Shown here: positions 12,014-24,779 of the stretch, piece by piece | Layout: each line of letters opens with the position of its first letter | Numbering within the stretch: position 1 is the first letter of the stretch | Position numbers and translations under genes: made by a program | The notes under the pieces: generated by a model | Seen by the model: the letters and a program-made list of their open reading frames with translations, nothing else | The model's database searches: none | What the model was told of the DNA's origin: nothing | Assembly (NCBI GenBank): GCA_022661535.1 | Contig: JAKULF010000010.1 | Location: 62,001-126,000, forward strand | From: Eutypa lata | Taxonomy: Eukaryota > Ascomycota > Sordariomycetes > Xylariales > Diatrypaceae | DNA: 64,000 bases | Direction of reading: 5' to 3'

Positions 12014-12935
12014 TTCTTTTTCGTGCTCACACTTGAATCAATTTTTTTCTTCCATGCCGAATGATGATACACGGAGGTAGCACATTTGCCTTCATGCACA
12101 ATCTAGACGACTCACATTGTCCTGTGCTATTGAAAGAGATATGGAAAGGAGGTACGTTATATACGTGACGTTGAATTATGTCTATGAACAAACACTAGAA
12201 GGAGCCTATCAACTTAGCACCACGTCCAAGACCTCAACCCCTAAGTTTTAAACATCCACACCGGTTTCCATATGCACTTGAAAAGAATAGTTATGTGCGG
12301 GGTCCTTAGTCTATATGTCGACAGTTGGGGTCAAGTCCTCTCTCTATATGCTTATTAATCCATGGTTGGGGGAAACCCGAGGAGGAGAAGCCCGTTTGGA
12401 GTAGCCACCTTCTCCATTAGGACGAATCTATACTCCAGTAATGAACTTCATGGACGGTCTGGTAGCACTCACCACCCACCCCCTTAACCGGATGCTCTTC
12501 CGGGTTTGTCATCAGTGACTAACCGCTTTGAAGCATCACGAGTCCTCACTTTACCGGCTGACATCGGCTACACTCAATGGGACAGAGTCGGAACTCATGA
12601 TGGTGAAGCTTGGGTATCCCTGACGCCCTCGACGCCGGAAACGCCTCTTGGCTGTGCGGGGTTGGCCGGGGTTACGGCGAATTCGGAACCTCGACATGTC
12701 CATCTATGACACAGGAGGAAGGTGGCTCGGCCGGGTGGTATACGGCCTCCGGGGTGGAGGTGTCGACGGGAAAGAATACGGCGTCGGCTACGGGTACTAG
12801 AATTTTAAATATTTTTTATATAATACGTTCCAAATTCCTATATAAACTCGCATTTATTAATTTTTATTACTAAATATCGTTTCGCCGTTATTTCATTCTT
12901 CGACTTCGTCCTTAACGACATTTCTCCCGGTCAAA
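12014..12935. other. Intergenic region ending in an AT-rich, RIP-like patch
   Basis: No gene supported. The stretch at about 12480-12790 is moderately GC-rich and open in short frames only, without motifs. From about 12790 to 12900 base composition switches to strongly AT-rich, ending about 35 bp before the FMN dehydrogenase ATG. Confidence 0.5.
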
Positions 12936-14544
12936 ATGCGGTCCCCCTTTATTCTAACTTTGCTTAGCGGAGCTCTAGCGACGCGCCCCTTCGTGAATGA
13001 AGTGGATACGGGGTGAGTGAACGGGATATATACATACACTCTCTAGAAAAAGGGGTCTGACATCTGACACGTCCCCTCTGCTGTAGATTCGATGATTTCT
13101 TCGCCGACGTGCCAACCGGTGAACTAGCGCCCCTGGATAAGCTCGTCGGACTGCCAGACTTCGACGCAGCGGCACGACGATACCTTCCAATCCAGAACTA
13201 CACATTTCTGCGGAATGCGGCGGCGGGAGAGTGGTCCTACCGGAATAACCTGGAAGTGTATAGCCGATACCGACTGAGGCCGCGGATGATGGTAGACATC
13301 ACGAACGTGAACGAGACCTTGCCGTGAGTATACAGCCGTTCTATAACTTGTCATTCACTCTGTTATCACTGCTGGCTGACTGACTTTGGATGTAGCACCA
13401 CGATTCTAGGATATAACTTTTCGGCGCCATTTTTCATCTGTCCCTGTGGGGATCAGGTTAGGAGTAACGCGGAAGCCGAAAAGGGGCTGGTGGAAGCTGC
13501 TGGAGCCGAGAATATCCTGTACATTGTAAGCGAAGGCTGTCACTCACTCAGTGGTACCCCGGACTGGTATCAAAAGAGTTACTACTAATACCCCTGAAGC
13601 CATCTGGAGCCGCCTCGCTTTCAATGGAGGAAATCGCCAGTTACAAGCAAGAGGGCCAGGTCCTATTCCAGCAGGTCTATCTCGATACGAATGACACGAA
13701 GACTCAGGATATTTTCGACCGCGCAAAAGCGCTCGGAACCAAGGCCTTCGCTTTCACTGTCGATTCAGCCGCCGATGGGAACCGGCAGCGTGGCGCACGA
13801 TATGGTGTGCCCTCTGCGTACGTCGAATGTTCCATTCCGTCCATCATAACCTGACTTTGGCTGACTGACTGACTTAAATACATCCAGCGACGGCGGGTGG
13901 ACCTACATCACGGTAAGTATCTCAACCTAATCCTTCCCCCCTTTCCCACTTCAGTAAAACCCGCTAACCCCTACCCATCCACGCCAAAGTGGGATTTCTA
14001 CCACCACCTCAAGACCCTAACCCCGCTCCCCATAGTCATAAAAGGGATCCAAACGGTCGAAGACGCCCAAGAAGCAGTCCGCCAAGGCGCAGACGGGATC
14101 TACCTGTCGAACCACGGGGGACGGCAAGTCGATGGGTCCCCCTCGAGCCTCGAGGTCGCGCTCGAGATCCACGAGCAGGCGCCCGAGCTCTTCTCCCAGA
14201 TCGAAGTCTTTGCCGATGGCGGCGTTCGGTACGGCACCGATGTCATCAAGCTGCTGGCGTTGGGCGTCAAGGCCGTCGGGCTGGGAAGGGCCTTCATGTA
14301 CGCTAATGTGTATGGAGGGGAGGGGGTGGCGCGTGCTATTCGGCTTTTGAAGAGGGAGGTTGCTATTGATGCGGGGAATGCGGGGATTGCGGATTTGGGG
14401 AGGGTTGATCCTAGTTTTGTGAGTTTCTTTTTTCTGTTCTGTTCTTCCCGAGATGTATGGTATTGTGGTGCCACTTGTAGACTGCAGTATGCTGACTTAT
14501 GCGTTGTGTCGTAGGTTAAGTGGGAACCGGCCTGGACGACGTGA
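12936..14544 (+). CDS. FMN-dependent alpha-hydroxy-acid dehydrogenase/oxidase, secreted type, 7 exons
   Basis: Exons 12936-13012, 13087-13323, 13396-13525, 13600-13817, 13888-13912, 13990-14418 and 14515-14544 join in frame to 381 aa; every junction has GT-AG. Residues 1 to about 15 form a signal peptide. There is no cytochrome b5 domain, so it resembles glycolate/lactate oxidases more than cytochrome b2. FMN_dh hallmarks are present: an RPRMMVDI block, LFQQVYLD, the FMN-phosphate Lys247 in VIKGI, the catalytic pair His271 and Arg274 in SNHGGRQVD, and the phosphate-binding ADGGVRYGTD and GLGRAF loops. The family oxidises 2-hydroxy acids to 2-keto acids, with H2O2 or a carrier as acceptor. The stretch around TVDSAADGNRQ differs from the usual TVDTP..GRR form, so the substrate is uncertain. 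Exon 5 is only 25 nt. The AT-rich patch just upstream may affect its promoter. Confidence 0.92.
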
Positions 14545-15926
14545 GGGCTTACCGGCGATGATATACTTGTTAATGAGGTTAAACATAAGTTTCATATATA
14601 TCTCAGTACCAAATGTAGTATTTGGTTCTGTTCCTACCGACTTGTGAACGGCCTCTGCATCTTGTGTATGAGGTCGCGTCGAGCTACATTAAATAGGGGT
14701 AAGTAGAAGAGCCACCTGGTATCTAATATGCCATTATAGACTGCGTAGTTAACTGTTCTTGCTGTCATCTATATATTTCCATCGAGGCGCAATATGTACT
14801 TGCATCAAGCTTCTATGTCCATGCTACGAATTGTTTCATTTCAATTGATAGCTGCAATCCCGCCTCCGAGTTGACAATCGTGCAGATACTTCCATTGGCG
14901 AGATGACCGTAGCTTAAGTACCTAGCCTCTAAGCCACCGCTTTATCCCTGGCCTTGCCTTGGACAACATGAACCTCATCCATCTACCCCATTCAGTTTTC
15001 AAGGAAGACTACACACGTGAACATGACACGACGATTGATCAACTCATATTACTTCACAGGTCTCTTGCGCATTGATACTTTATTTAAATATTCAGCTAAA
15101 TGATGCATTGCGTGTATGTATGCGTTAAAATATACATATAAGTAGCTTTTTGATAACAAAACCCAAGCGATGACTTGATTCATTTCGATCCAAGCCGTAG
15201 TGAATCCCGACGTGAGATTTCGGTAGACTGACTACCTCCTATGTAAGTGGATAGATATATGACTGTCAGAGGTAAGGACAGAAAAAAATGCTAGATAAGA
15301 AAAAAAAAGTCGAATGGCTTCGAACCGGGAACAATACAAATGCATCTTAGATGATCATGGTGATGATGATGATGATGCATTGTATAAGTAAAGCATTGGT
15401 GGTATAAGCAGTCATGTGATAACCCCCCTTCCCTCATAAGATTCGATAAACAAATCCATTCGTAAACGATGATGATGATAATGATGACGATAATGAAATG
15501 GTAGTAGTGATGAAGACGAAGCTGAATATAAAGATGAACGACGACCAAGTCGTTATGTCGTCAAGCTTTTGAAAGGCCCATTCATTGAATTGGCGTTTGA
15601 TGGCGTTTGATGTATGTGATTTGATACTCTCCCCTTTCCATCATCCATCGTCCGTCCCCCTTCTTTCCTTTTGAAATAAAGATTTTGACCACACGCCCCC
15701 ATCCCCATCCCCATCCAGATTTTACATACATCCAACCACACGTCGTCGCGGAACTCCTTAGCAGTATTTCCCCCCCTTTTTTTCCTACATACCTACTGCT
15801 CGCTACCTAACTAAGCCTTAAAAAACGCCGAGGAACGCAAACCTTTCTTTTGGAACATGTCAGAAGTCAAATCAAACAAAATCAAATCAAATCAAATCCG
15901 GTCCATACCCCTTTTATTTTTGGGAA
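14545..15926. other. Intergenic region with ATG/ATC trinucleotide repeats
   Basis: It holds (GAT)n tracts at about 15355-15378 and 15466-15500 and AT-rich spacer. The small frames here encode only poly-His or poly-Ile peptides from the repeats. No gene or RNA recognised. Confidence 0.6.
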
Positions 15927-18040
15927 TCATGATTTTACATCGTCGATCGCGAACGGCGGCGAGTTCGAGTATGGTGGCTGCGACCCTCCAGCCAACTCCT
16001 GTCGCTGTTCTCGTTTCCTTTGGCCTAACCTCTCGCACCACTCTTCGGCACTGACAATGGTGCCATCTAAGACACCCGAGACTTGAGCCATCATGTCGAG
16101 ACCCTCTCTGGCTAGTACTAGCACGCGCTGTGCACTTTCTCGTGCCTCCTTCTCACGACCCTCCTCGTCATTTGCTGATGTGGCGGGCTGTTGCTGTTGC
16201 TGAGTGCCAAGAGCATTGGCAACCTGGAAACGCTGGGGTAAACTCGCGAGATGGCGTCTCACTAGCTCACGGGCGTTTTCGGGTAATGCGCCACCAGCAT
16301 GGCGACTCACAGTGTTGATGACATCATGGAGTGTCTTCAACACGTCGGACTTGTAGATAGTGATCTTCTCTGCAAGTTGATTCCTGTTGGTGGTTTCGTC
16401 CGAGGACGACGTACCCTGCATTGAGTGGTCCTCACCGCCAGCCTCCAATTGTGCCTTCTCGTAGTTCTCCATGGTTGTCTTGAGAGAGGTAACAACGGTG
16501 CCGATATGATCATTCGCCCACTTGAGCCAGCTCAAACAGTACTTGAGACTGCGAAGACTCTCTTCCGTCATCGCAATGCCTAGGCCGGACGTCGTCATTA
16601 CGAGACGTGATGCTGTAGGGGTATTCTGACGCTCCTCTGGCGCCCCGTTCTCGGCATACGGAGGTGACCGGTTCTCGTCGTAGGCCGGCAGAGTATCGAT
16701 CGTACTTGCGAATGAAGAACGACGAGTGGTGTCAAGAGATGCCCTTGGAGTCGGAACTCCTGATCCGGGTTCGAATACTTTGTCACCGATACTAATAGCG
16801 CCATTGTTTCCATTGTCGACCTTCCTCCGCTTATTGGAAGTCATGGCACCAGCCTCGAGATCTGAATTTTGCGACTTGTGCCGCCTGCCACCTCCTAAAA
16901 ACCACCGAACACCACCTTCAACGCCTGTCGCTCGGCTTACTGAGCCGACTGCCCCTGCGATAGGCTTCACATAGTTTTCTACACGTTCGGCGCCCGACTT
17001 GAATACGGGCGAGTAGTTCTTGGAATTGTTATAAATAGATGTGGTACTCTCGATAGTTGTCGCGATTAATGGATGAGAAGTAGTAAGTAAGGAGAGCAAT
17101 GGTTCCGGTCTGTGCCCACCGGATCGGGATCGTGGCGACGGTGGTAAAGGGCTGTTTTTATCGGGAGGAGAGGAAACGAAGTCTAAACGAAAGAGTTCAT
17201 TTGTCAGTCAATCAATCTGCCAATCCCGGGCGCAAGCATTCCAAATCACACTGTTACAGGAAGGGTAAAAAAAGCCCTCGGACGCATCCAATTGTATAAT
17301 TGTATAAGTGTGAACTGACCTGCTCTCAAATCTCCAAGGGCCTCAGCGGCCATTCGCACATCGGGGTCGTCCAAACTGACACTACTTGCGCGACCATCTA
17401 AGAAGCGATCGGGAGATGCAGCGCTCGCTCCGCTATTACTACTCGAATCCAAGTCCATTCTCATGGCTGGTTCGCCATTTTGAACATGACTTGGAGTGTA
17501 GTAGGCGGTTAAGGGATTCATGCTGGGCCAATGATCCACGGCTGGCTCAGGGGCTGGAGGTGAATAGGCTGGCGCTGGCGGTTGGGGAGATGAATATAAA
17601 GGCGCCGAAGAGGCTGTCAACATGGAAAAAGAAGGGAGAGTATTCTTGTGGTTGATGAAGTCGTTGCTCTTAATCTGATCATGCTGCGCGGTCAGGGAGT
17701 GGATAGGAGGTAATTCTGTTTTGGGAGGATCGGAAAACCTGAAGATCACAGGATCGTTCGTTTGAGCATAGGATGGTGGAGGGTAGAATGGAAGTTTGAG
17801 TGGTGATCGATCTAGATGATCAAGTCGGTGGTCGGATACAGGATCGCTAGAGCGAGATAGCGATTGTCGATGGTCTAAGTGTAGACTAGGTAGGGCAGTG
17901 TTGTGCTTTAACGGTGATAGATCGTGGGATAGATCTGGTGGTGGTGGGAGAAGAGGCGGCGGTGCTTTAGGAGGCGGCGGTGGTTGTGGTTGTTGTATTG
18001 GTGGAGGAGATGACATGGTAGACATGTGATTTTGCTCCAT
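15927..18040 (-). CDS. OPI1: Opi1-like transcriptional repressor of phospholipid (inositol/choline) synthesis genes
   Basis: Two exons, 18040-17320 and 17182-15927, join in phase across a 137-nt GTCAGT...TAG intron to give 658 aa. Residues 1-60 are Pro/Gln-rich. The N-terminal AID-type motif MAAEALGDLR ends exon 1 at about residue 240. After the intron come the family-diagnostic EPLLSLLTTSHP and YNNSKNYSPVFKSGAE segments, then the C-terminal domain with LRSLKYCLSWLKWANDHIG. In yeast, Opi1 senses phosphatidic acid at the ER and represses UAS-INO genes through Ino2/Ino4 and Sin3. That Opi1 domains are present is visible; that the same targets apply in this fungus is inference, since filamentous fungi lack clear Ino2/Ino4 pairs. 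A basic SNKRRKVD stretch is a likely nuclear localisation signal. Start is the first ATG of the frame; MSTMSS six codons later is an alternative. Confidence 0.93.
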
Positions 18041-21000
18041 TTTGCTGCTTAGCGATATTCTTGTCGCTTGTCTACCTATGCAAAGTATGTACGACTATAT
18101 TGCTTGCTTTTCTCCAGTATAACTCTTTTATGTTTAGGTATGTATGTATGTTACAACACAACTATGAAACTGAAGTTGCCGTAATAAGATGACAGACAAG
18201 ATATTGTTTTTTTGATTAACTGATGACCGGTCGCATGAGGAATTGGGGGATCACAATCATTTGCGCCGTAATGTATCAAAGTGAACAAGCTGACTCCCTG
18301 GAACCTGCACTACACTACCGCTAATTATAAACAGGATAGTGAAGGCGATACTTTGTACAGAGCAGAGAGATAGGGGACCGACACTGCGGGCGCCCACATG
18401 CAATGCCCTATGTACTGTATGTATGTAGGGTAATTGGGTAAGTACCTGGCCCCCCGCCTAAAAGCAGAGCTGGCTGGGTTAGGCGCACAGGGTTAGGTAT
18501 GTAGATGTTGTATTGTACATACAGCACAGTACCACGTCAGTACCTAGGTAGGCATACTAATATGGCTGGATGTAGGTGATAGAAGGATATTAACTGGGTA
18601 CTGTACCACATTCGGTCTCCCATTAGTTAATAAATAAGACGAAAGACAAAGATGTTGGCGCAAGACGAACAAAACTGGAAGTAGAGGAACCGAGAAAGAC
18701 GACAGGTGGGTAAGTTTCAGTGGGGAGAATGAATAGCTGGAAGTTCAGGAACCCGAGCCGAGTCGAGTCGAGTCGTGTTTCTTTTTTAAACCATGTGATA
18801 ATAACATCAGGTGGGAAATTTGTAAGAGACTCCTTTTGGGCACTCCTTATTGGACTATGCAGGTACTTTGGGGTAAGTAGCAATGGAAGGATTAAGTGCC
18901 TGTTAGTTATATGTAGGTAAATAATTATGTATGTATGTTGGTTGGCAAGATGGTAGGTAGGAAATTGAAAAATTAATATATTACATCAGTTGCTTATCGA
19001 AAAAGAAAGGAGAAAGAAGGTTCTTATATCTGCTCTAGCATTTGAAAGGGGAAATGGTATGAGAAAAGACCTCGGTGGTGAGCAAGAGTGACGATGCTTA
19101 TTCTTTTTCCCCTTTCTTTTTTGTTCTTTTCTTTCCTTTCTTTTTTCTCTCAGTTGTAAGTTGACGTGGAAAACAGGAATATATCGGCCATCTGTTGAGA
19201 ACCGAGAAGAGACGGCATTTCCTATTGATGGATGACTTAAGGGAATTAAGTGCCCAAGGACTACCTGGGTATATAAAACAAGAAAGCCTCTTCTAGACTT
19301 GACTTCGGACTTCCCAGCATTGTGATCCTTTGGAGAGAGACATGGAGAGAGAGACATGGGGAGTAGCATCGATGCAAGCAATGCCTGTCATGTCAGCAGC
19401 AGTCGAATCGTGGGATACAAACATTTGTTATACCATACACACATACATGTATGTACATTCACGTTGAATTTCATATGCAGGCAGTTTACCGAGAAGGTAT
19501 AGGGTTGTAACGGCTGATAGGGTTCAACAGCCGGGTCTCTTCCAGAAGGGACAGAGAGGGACTAACAGAGGTGACCTCATCCCAGTGGGCTTTGAACTCC
19601 ACCACGCTAAGATCGTGTAAATTGAATGATCATGTGCACCAACTACTGCAGGGTCCGAGGCATTATGGGAATGAGAACCCTTGAACAATTTGAACGAAGT
19701 GGGCCTTTTCTCGAATCTCAGCACCCAAACAATCCAATGTTGGCTTGTGAAAGTTGAAAGTGAGGTTCTACGTAGGTACCTATCCCTTAGAGACTCTGTA
19801 TATATACATACATGTATGTCGCAGATAGTACTGCGCAGTATGTATATGTCTACATACATGTAATGTACGTAACTACACCCTTATTCCCCGGCACCCCGGG
19901 TCTGAAATCTTCAGCTGTTTAACTAGATGGTATCGATGGTTTGAATGGAATGACAATACCATCACTAAGTTCAACTACGATCATCAAGCATCTGCTGAGG
20001 TAGCTCAAATGGGGGTAACATATGAAAATCCAATATCCAATGCAAGCCCGTGTAATACATGTGACGTGAGGATCTCATATATATGTAGGTAGATAAGTAA
20101 GATTGAGGCAAACAAGGCGAGAAGAATGGAAGGGCAAAAGATCGTCAGAATCGATAAATTATGGGAATAATATTGAGATACCGGGGGAATCAACGTACTT
20201 TCCCAGCACGTGTCGAATGTTTGACGTGTCTCTGTGAAATACTACCTCTGGGTACAGAGTATGCAGGTATTGTACAGTAGCCCTTGGATCACATGCAAAC
20301 TCGACCTCTAGTCCTTCCTAAACAGCGGAGATCCCAGCTATTAATGGCAACTTTGTAGCCGCCGTTGACCAGTGAGATGGCACGGCATTGAAACCAGTGC
20401 TCGCGGATGTTGCCTGATATGTAGGGGGATGAGAATCACAGAACCATCGAAGAAACGCTACAAAGCTTCCATTGAAAAGACACGAGATCCCTTCCATTCA
20501 GGGCAGAGAGACAATAACGTTGATACATCTGTCATATCATATGTGATCGAGCACATCGCATATGATCGAGTCGGGTTTCTGGCGGGAAAATACCCATCGG
20601 GGGTCGGAGACGGGATTGGTATCATAATTTCTCCCATTTGGTTCACAAATCTGACATGCTGGCTGCATCTCGAGTTATCCCGTCACACAAATAAAAAGTA
20701 AAATAAAAGGCGGTCAATCGGGTAAGACTTGTCACAAAAAGTATATGCGACATTCCGGTATCGTGACTTCGTCCTCGGGTTCTCCAGGGAGCACTTGAAC
20801 GCAAGGATGAAGGTATATTATTTAGCATGTCAAACACTGCTCTACTTTGACTCTGCATACCCAGATAGTAACAATAGTTCATATGAAGTCATGATTCTCG
20901 AGGATCGGGTTGATGTCAACGGAACGTGCGGAGTTCCAGATTGTGGAGTACACGCCGGCAGTCGGGTAACTAATCATATGGCGGACGGAAAAGTGGCAGG

Positions 21001-22166
21001 CAAGTAAGCAAGCAGGTCAGACACGATGCAAGCTCTGACAGGACATGCTAGCCGACTAAACGATACCTACATCACCTACTTCCACATAGTTACTTCGTAC
21101 TCCCACCGATTCAAAAGTTGAAGAGGAGATAGGTAGTTCACGTCTCCGATTCCGGAAACTCCATCCAGGGAATTCCAGGTCGGACGGCATCACAGCCGAG
21201 GAGCGTAGATCTACAACAGCCTAGACCATGATATTAGATGGCTAGATGGCTTGGTAATACGCGTATGAAGGAGCCACCAAGTGATCTCAATGGCTGACTG
21301 CAATGGCCGGAAATGAATCCAAGGCAACGTAAAAGGAAAAAGAGAAAGTAACAAGGTAAGAAAAAAAGAAAATGTACGGTCCCTCTGACGCCGCCCAAGC
21401 AACGCTTCATAGAAAATGAAAATAATACTCGGGCAGCTCTTATGGCACCAAATCCAAAATTGAATCCTTCTCTCCGCGCCTCGAAATCGCAAGCCTACAT
21501 CAACGAAAACACGGTCGAGAAAACCAGCAGAAAGCCGGTTCCCAGTTGTGTACAAATAATGGGCTGCACTGTCTAATGGACGCGTTGAAGAGAGGAAGAA
21601 GAAAGGATTTTCCCAATCTTCTATCGTGAAGTTTAGTTTTGATTGAGCTCACTAGCGGGGTGCGTGAGTAATCACGTGATAACTCTAGAGTTGTTAGCAG
21701 CTAGTGCCTATATATGTACCTATGTACCCAGGAAGGCTGAAAAGACACTAGCCACATGGCGCAAGAGCAGGCTGAGGTTGAGGCTGGAATTACCTAATTA
21801 GCCAATAAGCAACGTGGGGTGTATGTATGTATGTACTTCGGTAGGTGTGGGTGCGTCTTCGGGATATCAAAGCTTAAACACCGTATCCAAATCTCAAGGC
21901 AACTGAACTTCAATGCGACAATCTGTTTGCCTTGCGAATATCCTCCAGCATTATATCTTCTCGTATGACATTTATCTAGAGAAGAATACTTAGCTTAGTA
22001 TATGAAGAGATACCCTTGATTAGAGCCTGTCTGGCCTAAGTGCCTTGCCAATTCCACTTCTCCTTTACCGACTCCATTCCATTCTCTAGAGCTCCTAGTT
22101 CCTCCTTGATCCTAATAGGTGACGACAACGACCACCATCACCGCTGCCACCACCACTACCACCACA
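18041..22166. other. Long intergenic region
   Basis: More than 4 kb without a supportable gene. All open frames are below 135 codons, mutually contradictory and without motifs. The sequence carries TATG/TACA simple repeats (for example about 18420 and 19440) and purine-rich or pyrimidine-rich tracts (about 19100-19150). It holds the 5' side of the OPI1 homologue at its left end and of the AP-1 mu gene at its right end. Confidence 0.6.
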
Positions 22167-23735
22167 ATGGCGTCCGCTGTCTTCTTCCTCGACCTCAAGG
22201 GCAAGGTACTACTCCTATAACCGAACCATTAGACGACTATTCGCTGTTATACCGATACTAACCTAAAGTGCGACTACAGACCCTCCTTGCTCGAAACTAT
22301 AGGGGTGATATCCCCATGTCCGCCGTCGAGAAGTTCCCTATCCTCCTCAGCGAAGCCGAAGAAGAATCCTCAGCCGTCCCACCATGTTTCTCACATGAAG
22401 GCATCAACGCATGTTCATCTACTATATTTCCATCCCCAGTCCTTCTCCTCCTTCCCCTCCATTCTAACAGGTAGAACCAGTATCTCTACATCCGACACAA
22501 CAACCTCTACCTCCTCGCCCTGACGAAGCGGAACACCAACGCGGCGGAGATCCTCCTCTTCCTCCACAAGATCGTCGAGGTCTTCACCGAGTACTTCAAG
22601 GCGCTGGAGGAGGAGTCAATACGGGACAACTTCGTCATCATATACGAGCTGCTCGACGAGATGATGGACTTCGGCTACCCGCAGACCACCGAGTCCAAGA
22701 TCCTGCAGGAGTACATCACCCAGGAGTCGCACAAGCTGGAGGTGCAGGCCCGGCCGCCCATCGCCGTCACCAACGCCGTGTCCTGGCGCTCCGAGGGCAT
22801 CCGGTACCGGAAGAACGAGGTCTTCCTCGACGTCGTCGAGAGCCTGAACCTCCTCGTCTCCTCCAACGGCAACGTGCTGCGGTCTGAGATCCTAGGCGCC
22901 ATCAAGATGAAGTGCTACCTGTCCGGCATGCCCGAGCTGCGACTAGGCCTAAACGACAAGGTCATGTTCGAGACGACGGGGCGCACAACGAGAGGGAAAG
23001 CCATCGAGATGGAGGACGTGAAATTCCACCAATGCGTACGACTATCGCGTTTCGAGAACGACCGCACCATCTCCTTCATCCCGCCCGACGGAGAGTTCGA
23101 ACTGATGAGCTACCGCCTCAACACCCAAGTCAAGCCGCTGATCTGGGTAGAGTGCCTCGTGGAGAGCCACTCGGGCTCCCGCATCGAGTACATGCTCAAA
23201 GCCAAGGCGCAGTTCAAGCGGCGCAGCACGGCCAACAACGTCGAGATCATCGTGCCCGTGCCCGACGACGCTGACTCACCCCGCTTCCGCACCAACGTCG
23301 GCTCCGTCCACTATGCCCCCGAGCAGAGCGCCATCGTCTGGAAGATCAAGCAGTTCGGCGGCAACAAGGAGTTCCTCATGCGCGCCGAGCTGGGGCTGCC
23401 CAGCGTCCGGGGCGACGACGAGCACGGCGGTGGTATGACCGGTGGCTTCGGTGGGAGTATGGGTGGGGCGCTCGCTGCGGGTAAGGGCGCTAAGAGACCT
23501 ATTCAGGTTAAGTTCGAGATCCCCTATTTTACTACGAGTGGGATTCAGGTGCGCTACTTGAAGATTACTGAGCCTAAGGTATGTATTTGTGTTTGCTTCC
23601 GTGTTGGTGTTGGTGTTGGTGTGTAAGGAATGAGAACTAACTGCTCGATGATAGTTACAATATCCGTCCCTACCTTGGGTAAGATACATCACTCAGTCAG
23701 GGGATATCGCTGTACGGTTGCCCGACGCTGTGTGA
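22167..23735 (+). CDS. apm1: AP-1 adaptor complex medium (mu) subunit
   Basis: Exons 22167-22205, 22280-22408, 22481-23578 and 23655-23735 join in frame to 448 aa. The N-terminal longin-type domain begins MASAVFFLDLKGK and continues LLARNYRGDIP and YIRHNNLYL. The hallmark YELLDEMMDFGYPQTTESK lies near residue 125. The C-terminal mu-homology domain carries AVSWRSEGI, SGMPELRLGLNDK, FHQCVRLSRF, SFIPPDGEFELMSYRLN and the end LPWVRYITQSGD, all diagnostic for mu1 rather than mu2. The protein recognises YxxPhi sorting signals and bridges cargo to clathrin at the trans-Golgi/endosomes. Intron 2 starts with GC rather than GT (after codon 56); the flanking protein aligns without gap to the family only with this GC-AG junction. 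A Gly-rich insert (GGGMTGGFGGSMGG) lies in the mu-homology domain, a place where fungal mu1 proteins vary. Confidence 0.96.
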
Positions 23736-24779
23736 TGGCTCGGTGTTTAGAGTTGGGAGATGAGTGTGAGTTGAGGGATGAGCGATTGAATTAATGCAAC
23801 ATGATGGGTGGGCATGTGAGTGGGTGGATAGATGGATGGATGGATGGACATCGTGGCAGGCTTAGATAAAAAGTTTCAGCTACGTCAGGGGTTACGTTCC
23901 AATGAGCTAGCTGTTAGTTCTGTAGGTATCGAAGATATAGTAGATGAAGATGCAGATGAAAAAAATGAATACCATGATCAACCCACCCAATGAGTCGAAG
24001 AGCTATAGCTGCATTCGTCTTGCTAGCATCTTGCCATGTGCCTACTTCTCTTGTCACAGCGTCCCTAGCATTCCGAGCGAGTGACGACATGTCAGGGACT
24101 AAGCAAGCTAGCAATGTCACCCCTATTCGTGACTTGAGTTTAACATGGTGCTTTCTTTTTAGGGCAGAACCTCCTAGAGCTAAAAAAGTCTAACGACAAT
24201 GCCGGTTCCCATATCATTTATACCTGTCCCTTCAACTCCTATCCCTACGCCATATTTTTCCCTGCCCTATTCGTCACCAGAGTACAACAGAAGAAACCAA
24301 CGTTGATTTCTCCCATGCGACATATTATACATGTAAGGACTTGTGGAGGACGAGCCTGCCACTACAATGTATACCACCATCTATGTATGCTACCCGCTCG
24401 TTTATATCCTCACTTTTTGAATCCAACTTAAGGCTCCTCTGTAGCATCGCGGATCGGTCCTCATAGTTGAGGAATGGTTCGGAGGCGGTCGAGACTACAT
24501 ATCGTCAATATGGGTTCTCCCTTCAGGATGGGGTTTCAAGATTAATTCAAAACAAAGAGGCAGATGGGTAGTAGCGAGATAGACATACGTCATATTTAGT
24601 GTGTTCTTGCATCATCAGCATGGTGTCTTTTCTTTCAATGGGACATGAACTCGAGGTAGACAGAATCTCGAGAATAAAGCCGACTGTTTATGAGTAGACC
24701 CCGCTTGACTTATTCATGAAGACAGTCAGGACAAAGGGGGCGAAGCTAACAAAGAACTCCAAACAACCCCTCTCTTTGT
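23736..24779. other. Intergenic region between convergent genes
   Basis: It holds the 3' sides of the AP-1 mu gene and the C2H2 regulator. A GATG repeat lies at about 23830-23850. No coding or RNA feature is supported. Confidence 0.6.

Noticed and set aside
14100..14474. 124-codon minus-strand frame opposite the FMN dehydrogenase
   Set aside because: Antisense shadow of exon 6, whose plus-strand frame carries the catalytic motifs.
15305..15335. B-box-like GGTTCGAAGCC on the minus strand
   Set aside because: Isolated; no A-box, stems or anticodon arm around it.
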